Source of the DNA: Olsenella_K sp036454645 | GTDB taxonomy: Bacteria; Actinomycetota; Coriobacteriia; Coriobacteriales; Atopobiaceae | NCBI GenBank assembly: GCA_036454645.1 | Contig: JAZHSQ010000025.1 | Span: 1-29,762, forward strand | Direction of reading: 5' to 3' | Length of the DNA stretch: 29,762 nucleotides | Shown here: in pieces, positions 1 through 6,552 of the stretch | Numbering within the stretch: the first letter of the stretch is position 1 | How the letters are laid out: each line of letters starts with the position of its first letter | Translations under genes and position numbers: made by a program | Notes under the pieces: generated by a model | Database searches by the model: none | Seen by the model: only the letters and a program-made list of their open reading frames with translations | Told to the model about the DNA's origin: nothing

Positions 1-1
1 A

Positions 2-967
2 GCGCCCTTCACCTGGCGCCCCCTCGCCGAGGCGTCGCCAGACGTGGCGTGCGTGCTCGTTGCCCTCGTGCCCGGCGCGTGGGTGGCGCTGCCGCTCGCG
101 TGCTACGACCTGCCCCGCCTCCGCTCGCGCCGGGCGTGCGCCCTCGCCCCGTGCTGCGTGGCGTGGGCGTGGGCGACGGGCCTGCCCACCGCGACCTCCG
201 CGGTCCTTCTCGCCCTGGCCTGCTGCTCGATGGTGCTCTCCTGGCGCTGCGGCCGCTCCGTGGCGCTCGCGGGCGAGCTGCACGGCCTGCAGGACGACCT
301 GCAGGACAAGGTCATCGGCCTGCGCGAGAAGAACCGCGAGCTCGAGGACGCGCGCACCTACGAGTCCCACGCCGCTGCGCTCGCCGAGCGCACCCGGATC
401 GCGCGCGAGATCCACGACTCCGTGGGCCACCAGCTCACCCGGCTGATTCTCGTGGTGGAGGCCCTGAAGGTGGTGCACCGCGACGACGCCCAGGTTGCCC
501 ACGAGCTGGAAGAGCTCTCGAGCGGCCTGGGAGAGGCGCTCGGCTCCATGCGCGCGAGCGTCCACGCGCTGGAGGACTCGGCCGTCGACGTGGGCGTGGA
601 GCTCAACCGGCTGGCGGCAGCGAGCGGCGTCGCCCACGTGGACGTGCGCTGCGACCTCGACGCCAGCCCACCCGCCGAGGTGGGGCGCTGCCTGGTCTCC
701 GTCACGCGCGAGGCGCTTACCAACGCCGCCCGTCACGCGCGCGCCAGCGAGGCGACGGTGCGCGCGGCGAGCCTGCCCGGGCTCTGGCAGCTGCGCGTCG
801 AGAACGACGGCGACGTGCCGGCTGACGCCTCCGGGCTCGAGACGCGCGGCATGGGTCTGCGCGGCATGCGCGAGCGCGTCGAGGGGCTCGGCGGCACGTT
901 CGCCGCCGGCGCGGACGGCAGGCGCTTTCTGGTCTTCGCATCGATTCCCAGAGGGGGTACCTCATGA
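2..967 (+). CDS. Sensor histidine kinase, NarL/DesK type (5' end outside window)
   Basis: Membrane sensor kinase that would phosphorylate the response regulator encoded next. The frame is open from the first bases of the window, so the gene starts upstream; the GTG at 44 is unlikely to be the true start. The visible N-terminal part is hydrophobic (membrane segments), followed by a coiled-coil linker. The HisKA_3 dimerisation motif RIAREIHDSVGHQLT has the phospho-acceptor His at 413-415. The HATPase part carries an N-box (REALTNAARHA) and a glycine-rich G-box (GMGLRGMRERVEGLGG). The stop overlaps the next start by four bases (ATGA), so the two genes are translationally coupled. The signal sensed cannot be read, as no periplasmic domain is visible. 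A copy of the GGCGAGAAGGAC motif lies at 203 in reverse orientation. Confidence 0.93.
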   Translation, partial: APFTWRPLAEASPDVACVLVALVPGAWVALPLACYDLPRLRSRRACALAPCCVAWAWATGLPTATSAVLLALACCSMVLSWRCGRSVALAGELHGLQDDLQDKVIGLREKNRELEDARTYESHAAALAERTRIAREIHDSVGHQLTRLILVVEALKVVHRDDAQVAHELEELSSGLGEALGSMRASVHALEDSAVDVGVELNRLAAASGVAHVDVRCDLDASPPAEVGRCLVSVTREALTNAARHARASEATVRAASLPGLWQLRVENDGDVPADASGLETRGMGLRGMRERVEGLGGTFAAGADGRRFLVFASIPRGGTS

Positions 968-1587
968 GGGTCATCGTGGTGGACGACGACGCCATAGTGG
1001 TGCGCTCGCTCGCGACCATCCTGTCCGTGGAGCCGGACGTCGAGGTGGTGGGCACGGGCACGAGCGGCGACGAGGCGGTCGCGCTCTTCTCGGCCCGCGC
1101 GCCTGACGTGGCGCTGCTCGACATCCAGATGCCGGGCTCCGACGGGCTCGGCGCGGCGGAGAGGATTCTCGCGCTCGACCCGTCGGCTCGCGTGGTCTTC
1201 CTCACCACGTTCTCGGACGACGACTACATCGTGCGGGCGCTGCGCCTGGGCGCGCGCGGCTACCTCATCAAGCAGGACGTGGCGACCATCGCGCCGGCGC
1301 TGCGCTCCGTGATGGCGGGGCAGAGCGTGCTCGAGGGCGAGGTCCTGGCGCGCGCCGCCGCCCTCGCCAATCCCGGTGCGCGCCGCTCGGGCGAGCCGGA
1401 GCTGCCCGGCCTCACCGAGCGCGAGCGCGAGGTGGTCCGCGCCATCGCCGACGGGCTGAGCAACGCCGAGGTCGCACGCGCGCTCTACATGAGCGAGGGC
1501 ACGGTCCGCAACCACATCTCGGCCATCCTCGCGAAGCTGGGGTTGCGCAACCGCACGCAGATCGCCGTCTACTACTACCGGCACTGA
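964..1587 (+). CDS. Two-component response regulator, NarL/LuxR family
   Basis: DNA-binding regulator of 207 residues, partner of the kinase upstream (ATGA overlap at 964-967). The receiver domain has the acidic pocket D7-D9, the phospho-acceptor D53 in LLDIQMPG, T81/T82 and K103. The C-terminal LuxR helix-turn-helix (about 148-205) begins LTEREREVV and holds the recognition helix EGTVRNHISAILAKLG. Length is normal for the family. Targets cannot be told from the sequence; no obviously regulated gene follows, and a strong hairpin ends the unit. Confidence 0.95.
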   Translation: MRVIVVDDDAIVVRSLATILSVEPDVEVVGTGTSGDEAVALFSARAPDVALLDIQMPGSDGLGAAERILALDPSARVVFLTTFSDDDYIVRALRLGARGYLIKQDVATIAPALRSVMAGQSVLEGEVLARAAALANPGARRSGEPELPGLTEREREVVRAIADGLSNAEVARALYMSEGTVRNHISAILAKLGLRNRTQIAVYYYRH

Positions 1588-1660
1588 GCGTGTCGCAGGC
1601 TGCGGGCGGGCGTGAGGCGGCGCGGGCACTGCCGGCGTCGGGCGAGAGGCCCTGTGCTAC

Positions 1661-1707
1661 GCGGGCCGGACGCGCCGCGGGCCGGACGCGCCGCGGGCCG
1701 GACGCCC
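1661..1707. repeat. Tandem repeat, 16-bp unit, three copies
   Basis: GCGGGCCGGACGCGCC occurs at 1661-1676 and 1677-1692, with a third near-identical copy from 1693. It lies between the response regulator and the terminator hairpin, outside any credible gene. Confidence 0.8.
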
Positions 1708-1723
1708 GGCGTGCCAGACGCGA

Positions 1724-1761
1724 CGCGGCCCCCGGAGGGAGTCGCTCCTCCGGAGGCCGCG
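1724..1761. terminator. Strong hairpin between convergent units
   Basis: A left arm at 1724-1741 pairs with 1745-1761 through a GGCC/CCGGAGG core with one bulge and one mismatch. There is no clear T-run. It sits between the two-component pair (+) and the orphan frame on the other strand, so it could end transcription from both sides. Confidence 0.6.
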
Positions 1762-1826
1762 CAAGGGGACGCTCTTCTCGGCCACCCGAGCCGCCCCGGT
1801 TGGGGCTAATCCGGGTGTCAGGGCTG

Positions 1827-2114
1827 CTAGCCGACCTGGGTCGTGCTGCCCTGGATGGCCTGGATCGCTTCGACTGCGTCGGAGATCTCGCACTTTGCGA
1901 GAATCGCCCTGCCGAGCTCGGAGCCCATGTCGATCGTCACGGTGCCGTCATCGTTGGACGCCACGCCGAAGGTGATGGTGTTGCCCGAGAGCTCGTCGGT
2001 GATGGTGACGAGGTTCTCGCCGTCCTGCTGGGTGACGGTGGCCGGACCCATGAAGCTGACGTGCGCCATGTTGTCGGCGTCGAGGAAGAAGAACGGCGTG
2101 GACTTCGAGATCAT
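1827..2114 (-). pseudogene. Orphan 95-residue frame, probably a 5'-truncated gene
   Basis: I do not recognise the family. The translation (starting MISKSTPFFFLDADNMAH) has balanced composition, alternating beta-like stretches and an acidic C-terminal helix, unlike the Arg/Pro/Ala-rich shadow frames around it, so it probably derives from a real gene. The frame is open only back to a stop near 2145. No Shine-Dalgarno sequence precedes the ATG at 2114, and no alternative GTG or TTG start is well placed. The most likely reading is the C-terminal remnant of a longer protein. It is divergent from the frameshifted lipoprotein-like gene at 2223, in a stretch with several other decayed genes. Alternatively it is a small intact gene with a weak start. 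Confidence 0.45.
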
Positions 2115-2222
2115 GCGGGTGCGCGGCAGGCCGCTGGCACTGTACTACTGACGGGCCCGCGGTCCTTCTCGCCCCGCGGCGCCACGCCGACGTTCGGTAC
2201 TTTCGACAAAGGAGAAGATCAC

Positions 2223-2565
2223 ATGCACGACACCAGATTCGCAATCGGGCGCCTCGCGGGCATCGCCGCGGGCTGCGCCCTCGCGCTCGCGCTCGCCGCA
2301 GGCGGTGGCGTCGAGCTCCGGCGGCCGCGGCGGCTCGGGCGGCGGCTCGGACGGCGGATCCGGCAGCGCGTCCGGCGGCGGCTCCGGCTCGGACGGCGCG
2401 CAGCTCGCGAAGGACGTGATGGACAACGGCATCATCAACGCCACGCGCGCCGCGCAGGAGGGCCACCTCGTGATCCTCGGCTGCCCCGCAGCTTGGTACA
2501 CCGCCGAGGGCGGCGTGACCGCGCTCGACTACATGATCTCCGACCTGGAGTCCGTGCTCGCGTAG
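2223..2565 (+). pseudogene. Frameshifted exported (lipoprotein-like) small protein
   Basis: A good ribosome binding site (AAAGGAGA) precedes the ATG at 2223. The first 26 or so residues read as a signal peptide (MHDTRFAIGRLAGIAAGCA, then Ala/Leu repeats). Around 2300-2310 this frame runs into Arg-rich nonsense, while the +1 frame continues with a Gly/Ser linker typical of the mature start of a lipoprotein and then a helical C-terminus (AQLAKDVMDNGIINATRAAQ) ending at 2565. The expected lipobox Cys is absent (LAAG). A single-base indel, real or a sequencing error, would explain this. The function is unknown. If the indel is real the product is lost. Confidence 0.5.
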
Positions 2566-2662
2566 CGCGGCCCGCCCAGGCGCCGGGCCGGACGTCGGCG
2601 GCCAGGCCGTTGCATGACGGCCGGCCGCCGTCGCCCTCCTGTCCGTAGGTTCTGAGAGCACA

Positions 2663-2718
2663 ACTTCATACTAATGGAGAGAAGTAAGACCCAAAACTTC
2701 ACACCAATGAAGTGAAGA
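2663..2718. repeat. Two dyad-symmetric 23-bp repeats, 33 bp apart
   Basis: Copies at 2663-2685 and 2696-2718 match at 18 of 23 positions. Each is an imperfect palindrome with CTTC...GAAG ends (CTTCAC...GTGAAG in the second). They are AT-rich against a GC-rich background. The spacing is about three helical turns, which suggests a pair of operator sites. They lie directly upstream of the DUF4143 remnant. Confidence 0.55.
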
Positions 2719-2972
2719 GCTCTGGTAAGAGACACGGGCGCGTCGGCATCGCCCTGGCAAACCAAGTGGCACTCTTCTGCCTGAGGAACACCGGTTGCGA
2801 ACTCTCGGTCAATCGGTTGGTGGGGGCCTTGAGAGAGGTCGGATACAAGACCTCGTGGGAGACGGTCAGCGAGACCGTTCGCTTCTTCTGCCAGGCGCAC
2901 CTTCTGTCGCTCCTGCCCGAGTATTCCACGTCGCTCTCGCCCGACTCTCCGCGCCCGGCGCCCCGCACTTGA
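2688..2972 (+). pseudogene. Remnant of an AAA+ ATPase with DUF4143 domain
   Basis: The frame after the stop at 2685 encodes about 90 residues. The central part (LFCLRNTGCELSVNRLVGAL, then EVGYKTSWETVSETV) resembles the winged-helix segment of DUF4143 ATPases, where a 'N-x-G-...-S-V-x-x-...-L-x-x-x-GYK-x-S-x-x-TV' pattern precedes a nuclease-like domain. Full proteins are about 400 residues. Neither the P-loop AAA part nor the rest of DUF4143 is present, so this is a fragment. The possible GTG start at 2712 has no credible ribosome binding site. The identification comes from remembered family patterns and is moderate. Confidence 0.55.
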
Positions 2973-3010
2973 CGCAAATCAATTGCGCCCCCTTCGGTAG
3001 CAGATATCTT
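2969..3010 (+). promoter_or_regulatory. FNR/CRP-type box and -10 element of the P-type ATPase gene
   Basis: TTGACGCAAATCAA at 2969-2982 matches the TTGAT-N4-ATCAA FNR/CRP palindrome. TATCTT at 3005-3010 makes a -10. If transcription starts near 3017, the box is centred about 41.5 bases upstream, the classic class II activator position. The same 18-base sequence (ACTTGACGCAAATCAATT) stands at 4944-4961 at exactly the same distance from another -10. Confidence 0.75.
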
Positions 3011-3028
3011 TACGCCAACCGAAGGGGG
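2988..3028. promoter_or_regulatory. Perfect 11-bp inverted repeat spanning -10 and ribosome binding site
   Basis: CCCCCTTCGGT (2988-2998) and ACCGAAGGGGG (3018-3028) are exact complements. The right arm contains the Shine-Dalgarno sequence of the ATPase gene. If transcription starts near 3017, the left arm is not transcribed and the repeat is better read as a DNA operator flanking the -10. If there is an upstream start it would form an RNA hairpin hiding the ribosome binding site. Confidence 0.6.
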
Positions 3029-3036
3029 TAGATAGC

Positions 3037-4878
3037 ATGCAAAGTTGGTTGCTGCGAAATCGGAATCTTATGACCGCGACGACGGGGGCCCTGGTCCTGG
3101 CGGCGTTCGCGGTGAGGCTCGCGGTGGGAGAAGGACCCGCGGTCGACGGCCTTCTCCTCGCCGCGTCGCTGGTGGGCGGCCTGCCGATAGCCGTCCAGGC
3201 CGTCCAGTCGCTGCGCGTGCGGGTCGTGAGCATCGACCTTCTCGTGACGATGGCCATGATCGGCGCGTTCGCCATCCGAGAGTTCGAGGAGTCCGCGGTC
3301 GTCGCGTTCCTCTTCCTGTTCGGCGCCTACCTGGAGCAGAGGACCCTGGCGAGGACGCGCTCGGCCATAAGGGGCCTGGTGGAGATGGCGCCGGAGGTGG
3401 CCCTCCGCGAGGGCGCGGACGGCGGCCTCGAGGAGGTCCCCGTCGACGACGTCGAGGTGGGGGACACGCTCCTCGTGAGGGCCGGCGGCAAGGTACCCGT
3501 CGACGGCGAGGTCGTGCAAGGCGGGGGGAGCGCCAACGAGGCGAGCATCACCGGGGAGCCGCTGCCCGTCGCCAAGGGCGCGGGCGACAAGGTCTTCGCC
3601 GGGACGATTCTGGAGGACGGCACCATCCGCCTGGTGGCCGAGAAGGTCGGCGAGGACACGACCTTCGGCAGGATCGTCGAGCTGGTGGAGGAGGCCCAGG
3701 ACTCGAAGTCGCAGGCCGAGCGCTTCATCGACCGCTTCTCCAAGTACTACACGCCCGCCGCCCTCGCGCTGACCGTCGTCGTCTGGCTCGTCACGAGGGA
3801 CGTGGAGACGGCCATCACCATCCTGGTGCTTGGCTGCCCCGGGGCTCTCGTCATCGGCGTGCCGGTGTCGAACGTGTCCGGCATAGGAGACGGCGCGCGC
3901 AACGGCATCCTGTTCAAGGGGAGCGACGTCATCTCGAGGTTCGGCAGGGTCGACACGATCCTGTTCGACAAGACGGGCACGCTCACCTACGGCAATCCCC
4001 AGGTCGCGCAGGCGTTCCACTACGCCCGGGACCACCAGCTCGCCGAGGACCTGCTCGTGAGCGTGGAGAGGGAGTCCAGCCACCCACTGGCGAGGGCGGT
4101 CGTCGCCGCCTACCCCGGAGCGCGGCCGCGTCCCGTCGAGTCGACCGAGGTCGTCCAGGGCGGCGGCGTCGTGGCGGGGGTCGCGGGCCACCAGGTCCTT
4201 GTCGGCAGCCCCCACCTCATGGAGTCGCATGGCGTCGCCCTCGACGAGCGGGCGGAGAAGGACGTGGAGGCCCTGGAGAGGGAGGGCGACTCCCTGGTCC
4301 TGATGGCCGTCGACGGCCGGCTCGCGCTCGCCGTGGGGGTAAGGGACCAGGTACGGGCGGGCGTGGCGGGAGACCTCGCGGCCCTCAGGGAGATGGGCGT
4401 CAAGAACCTGGTCCTGCTCTCGGGGGACAACCAGGGGGCCGTCGACCTCGTGGGCGAGGAGCTCGGGCTGAGCGAGGCGCACGGCGGCCTTTTGCCGGAG
4501 GACAAGGCCGAGTTCGTGCGGGAGCGCAGGGCGCGCGGCGAGGTCGTGGCGTTCGTCGGCGACGGCATCAACGACAGCCCCTCGCTGGCGCTGGCGGACG
4601 TCGGCATCGCCATGGGCAGCGGGACCGACGTGGCCATAGAGACGTCCGACGTCGTCCTGATGAGCTCCGACTTCCACCGGATCCCCCACGCGCTGCGGCT
4701 TGCCAGGGCGACGCGGCGCAACATGGCCGAGAACATCGTGATCGCCCTGGCCGTCGTGATTGCGCTGCTCGTCAGCGTGTTCGCGAGCACGTGGATGAAC
4801 ATGGCCATCGGCATGTTCGTGCACGAGGGGAGCATCCTGGTCGTGATTCTCAACGCCATGAGGCTCCTGAGGTACTGA
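3037..4878 (+). CDS. P1B-type heavy-metal-translocating ATPase, non-canonical CPG motif
   Basis: Integral membrane pump of 613 residues that would export a transition metal using ATP. The phosphorylation motif DKTGTLT has its Asp at about residue 311. The TGE actuator motif (SITGEPLP), the SSHPLA motif that marks P1B pumps, GDGINDSPSLA (about 508) and hydrophobic segments at both ends are all present. The intramembrane motif usually written CPC, CPH or SPC reads CPG here (Cys about 267), and the last membrane helix carries HEGS. There is no N-terminal HMA domain; instead a free HMA protein is encoded 143 bases downstream under a twin promoter. The ribosome binding site GAAGGGGG lies 8 bases before the ATG. 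Metal specificity is not deducible; the atypical motif argues against assuming Cu or Zn/Cd. Confidence 0.9.
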   Translation: MQSWLLRNRNLMTATTGALVLAAFAVRLAVGEGPAVDGLLLAASLVGGLPIAVQAVQSLRVRVVSIDLLVTMAMIGAFAIREFEESAVVAFLFLFGAYLEQRTLARTRSAIRGLVEMAPEVALREGADGGLEEVPVDDVEVGDTLLVRAGGKVPVDGEVVQGGGSANEASITGEPLPVAKGAGDKVFAGTILEDGTIRLVAEKVGEDTTFGRIVELVEEAQDSKSQAERFIDRFSKYYTPAALALTVVVWLVTRDVETAITILVLGCPGALVIGVPVSNVSGIGDGARNGILFKGSDVISRFGRVDTILFDKTGTLTYGNPQVAQAFHYARDHQLAEDLLVSVERESSHPLARAVVAAYPGARPRPVESTEVVQGGGVVAGVAGHQVLVGSPHLMESHGVALDERAEKDVEALEREGDSLVLMAVDGRLALAVGVRDQVRAGVAGDLAALREMGVKNLVLLSGDNQGAVDLVGEELGLSEAHGGLLPEDKAEFVRERRARGEVVAFVGDGINDSPSLALADVGIAMGSGTDVAIETSDVVLMSSDFHRIPHALRLARATRRNMAENIVIALAVVIALLVSVFASTWMNMAIGMFVHEGSILVVILNAMRLLRY

Positions 4879-4945
4879 CGGCGGCATGCGCCTGGCCGCG
4901 GGCGGCGGCGCGCCCGAGCGCGGCCCGGAAAAGGGCGCTCCGGAC

Positions 4946-4987
4946 TTGACGCAAATCAATTCCTGTTGGGACGGCCACCCCTAACCT
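4946..4987 (+). promoter_or_regulatory. FNR/CRP-type box and -10 element of the HMA protein gene
   Basis: TTGACGCAAATCAA at 4946-4959 is identical to the box before the ATPase. TAACCT at 4982-4987 is placed as a -10 at the same spacing, predicting a start near 4994. This points to joint control of pump and metal-binding protein by one activator, most simply the Crp/Fnr protein encoded at 5893. Confidence 0.75.
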
Positions 4988-5021
4988 GATGGTCGTACAC
5001 CCGAGCGAGAGGAGAACGAAG

Positions 5022-5252
5022 ATGTCCAAGAAGGGAACCCTGCAGCTGGAGACGCTCGCCTGCCCCACCTGCATGCAGAAGATCGAGGGCGCTATCCGCA
5101 GCGTCGACGGGGTCGACCAGGGGAGCGTGAAGGTCCTCTTCAACGCGAGCAAGGCCAAGTTCGAGTTCGACGACGGCGCCACCAGCGTCGACGCGGTAGC
5201 GGACGCGGTCCGAGGGATCGGCTACGACGTCCTCAAGGCGTCGGCGAGGTAG
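5022..5252 (+). CDS. Small HMA-domain metal-binding protein (metallochaperone-like)
   Basis: Cytoplasmic protein of 76 residues consisting of one heavy-metal-associated domain. The metal-binding motif is LACPTCMQKIE, with C14 and C17, followed by the VDGV segment typical of the fold and a C-terminal GIGYDV. The ATG at 5022 was chosen because GAGAGGAG stands at the right distance before it; the upstream in-frame ATG at 4989 would lie across the predicted promoter. It probably delivers metal to, or buffers metal for, the neighbouring ATPase, which lacks its own HMA domain. This link is inferred from proximity and the shared promoter box. Confidence 0.9.
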   Translation: MSKKGTLQLETLACPTCMQKIEGAIRSVDGVDQGSVKVLFNASKAKFEFDDGATSVDAVADAVRGIGYDVLKASAR

Positions 5253-5261
5253 CGCGGAGGC

Positions 5262-5355
5262 CCTGGCGGGGGCCGGCCGAGGGCCGGCCAGGGGCCGGCG
5301 GGGGCCGGCCGAGGGTCGGCGCGAAACCCGGCAGGGGCCAGCCAGGGGTCGGCAA
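5262..5355. repeat. GGCCGGC-rich imperfect tandem repeats
   Basis: A run of GGGGGCCGGCCGAGGG and GGCCAGGGG units repeats at irregular spacing between the HMA gene and the next start. It can fold into GC hairpins and could act as a partial terminator. No gene is seen in it. Confidence 0.6.
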
Positions 5356-5437
5356 GGCACCAGCAAGTAAGCCGGCAGCAAGCAGCAACGAATCCGACAG
5401 GAACCCGCGTGGTTCCGGCGGCAAGGGGGAGAAGATC

Positions 5438-5722
5438 ATGGTCAAGGAGTTCTTCGAGGGGAACGACGAGAAGCTCGACCTCTTCACCAAGGCGATTACG
5501 AGGGCGCACGGTGCCAGGCATCCGGAGGTCTTCGGGGTGCGCGAGGTCTACCAGCGCATCCAGGGCAAGGTCAGAGGGGGAGACCTCGACCTCGCCGACG
5601 AGTTCGCCAGGCTGCGCGAGCTCACGGGGGGCTACGCGGTTCCCGACGACGCGTGCGGGGCGATGAGCGAGACCTACGGCCTGCTCGCGAAGTTTGATAC
5701 GCTGGCGCAGGCAGAGTCGTAG
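5438..5722 (+). CDS. Small RIC/ScdA-related protein (iron-sulfur repair-like)
   Basis: A 94-residue soluble protein. The pattern HGARHPEVFGVREVY (H24, H28), then DEFARLRELTGGYAVPDDAC (E55, C73) matches the short N-terminal region of 'iron-sulfur cluster repair di-iron protein, ric', where HG-x-HHPE-F-x-x-VR and LREIT-x-x-Y-x-VP-x-DVC recur. Full RIC/ScdA proteins also carry a hemerythrin-like four-helix domain with more His ligands; that is not present, so the di-iron activity is doubtful. Ribosome binding site AAGGGGGAGAA before the ATG. It lies between the HMA gene and an FNR-like regulator and is followed by a terminator, which fits a redox or nitrosative stress role. The assignment rests on motif memory and is moderate. 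Confidence 0.6.
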   Translation: MVKEFFEGNDEKLDLFTKAITRAHGARHPEVFGVREVYQRIQGKVRGGDLDLADEFARLRELTGGYAVPDDACGAMSETYGLLAKFDTLAQAES

Positions 5723-5733
5723 GCTCGGACGCG

Positions 5734-5775
5734 ACCGGCCCCGCCACAGCGGCTGCTGTGGCGGGGTCGGTTCTT
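5734..5775 (+). terminator. Rho-independent terminator after the RIC-like gene
   Basis: A 17-bp stem (5734-5750 with 5755-5771, one G-T pair, loop GGCT) is followed by TTCTTGTCC. It closes the HMA/RIC unit and isolates the regulator gene. Confidence 0.8.
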
Positions 5776-5856
5776 GTCCGCGTTCTTGTCCGGTTTATTG
5801 TCTGATATTGTCCGACATGACAGCGTCATTATCCGACGCATCCGGTTTATTGTCCG
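5774..5856 (+). promoter_or_regulatory. Array of TTGTCCG direct repeats upstream of the Crp/Fnr gene
   Basis: TTGTCCG (or TTGTCTG, TTATCCG) begins at 5774, 5786, 5798, 5808, 5829 and 5850. The steps are 12, 12, 10, 21 and 21 bases, close to whole helical turns. The region is AT-rich and must contain the promoter of the regulator gene; -35-like TTGTCC and -10-like GATATT hexamers overlap the repeats. This suggests cooperative binding of a regulator, possibly autoregulation. Confidence 0.55.
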
Positions 5857-5892
5857 CGCCCTAGCGCGCGCACCGAGGGAAGGAGGCCTGGG

Positions 5893-6552
5893 ATGGCTGC
5901 AGCCGAGCACCTGTGCGTGTCCCACGTCCCGCTGTTCAACGAGCTTCCGATCGAGGAGCAGCGCGAGGTCATGAAGCTCGCGCGCCATCGGACGTACGAG
6001 AAGGGCGAGATGGTGTTCGGGCCCGGCGACGAGAGGCTCAGCATCGTGGCCCGGGGGAGCGTGAAGGTCTACCAGGTCGCGCCGAACGGCAGGGAGCAGC
6101 TCCTGCGCGTGGTCGGGCCGGGAGGCTACGAGGGCGAGAGGCAGCTGTTCGGCATCCCCAACGAGACGCTGTTCGGCGAGGCGCTCGAGCGGACCGAGGT
6201 GTGCGGGCTGAGCAAACGGGCCTTCAACCAGGTGCTTCTCGCCAACCCCGACATCTCGCTGAGGCTGTTCGAGCTGACTGCCCAGAAGATGTCGCAGCTG
6301 GAGGGGCAGGCAAGGTTCCTGTCGATGGAGCGCGTGGAGGAGAGGCTGGCAGACTACCTGCTGGGGCTCTCGAAGGCCTCCGGCTCGCGGGAGGTGACGC
6401 TCCCGATGCGCATGATGGACGTCGCCGAGTACCTGGGCACGACGCCCGAGACGCTCTCGCGCAAGCTGCGGCTCCTCGAGGACTCGGGCTACATCGAGCG
6501 CTCCGGCAGGAGGGTCACCATCCTGGACGTCGGCGCGCTCGAGGGGCTGTAG
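5893..6552 (+). CDS. Crp/Fnr-family transcription regulator
   Basis: A 219-residue regulator with an N-terminal cyclic-nucleotide-type beta-barrel (about 12-125), a long dimer helix (about 125-160) and a C-terminal winged helix. The recognition helix TTPETLSRKLRLLE has E186, S189 and R190, the E-x-x-S-R residues that FNR uses to read TTGA half-sites; this fits the two TTGACGCAAATCAA boxes upstream of the ATPase and HMA genes. Only two cysteines (C8, C104) are present, so an FNR-type [4Fe-4S] cluster is unlikely; a thiol switch or small ligand is more plausible. The ribosome binding site GGAAGGAGG precedes the ATG at 5893. A repeat array in its own promoter suggests autoregulation. Confidence 0.92.
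   Translation: MAAAEHLCVSHVPLFNELPIEEQREVMKLARHRTYEKGEMVFGPGDERLSIVARGSVKVYQVAPNGREQLLRVVGPGGYEGERQLFGIPNETLFGEALERTEVCGLSKRAFNQVLLANPDISLRLFELTAQKMSQLEGQARFLSMERVEERLADYLLGLSKASGSREVTLPMRMMDVAEYLGTTPETLSRKLRLLEDSGYIERSGRRVTILDVGALEGL

Noticed and set aside
3010..4959. 649-codon open frame antisense to the P-type ATPase
   Set aside because: His/Asp/Arg-rich shadow translation; the plus-strand gene has every catalytic motif of the family.
5022..5252. HMA gene starting at the upstream ATG at 4989
   Set aside because: The ATG at 5022 has a good ribosome binding site; 4989 lies between the predicted -10 and transcription start.
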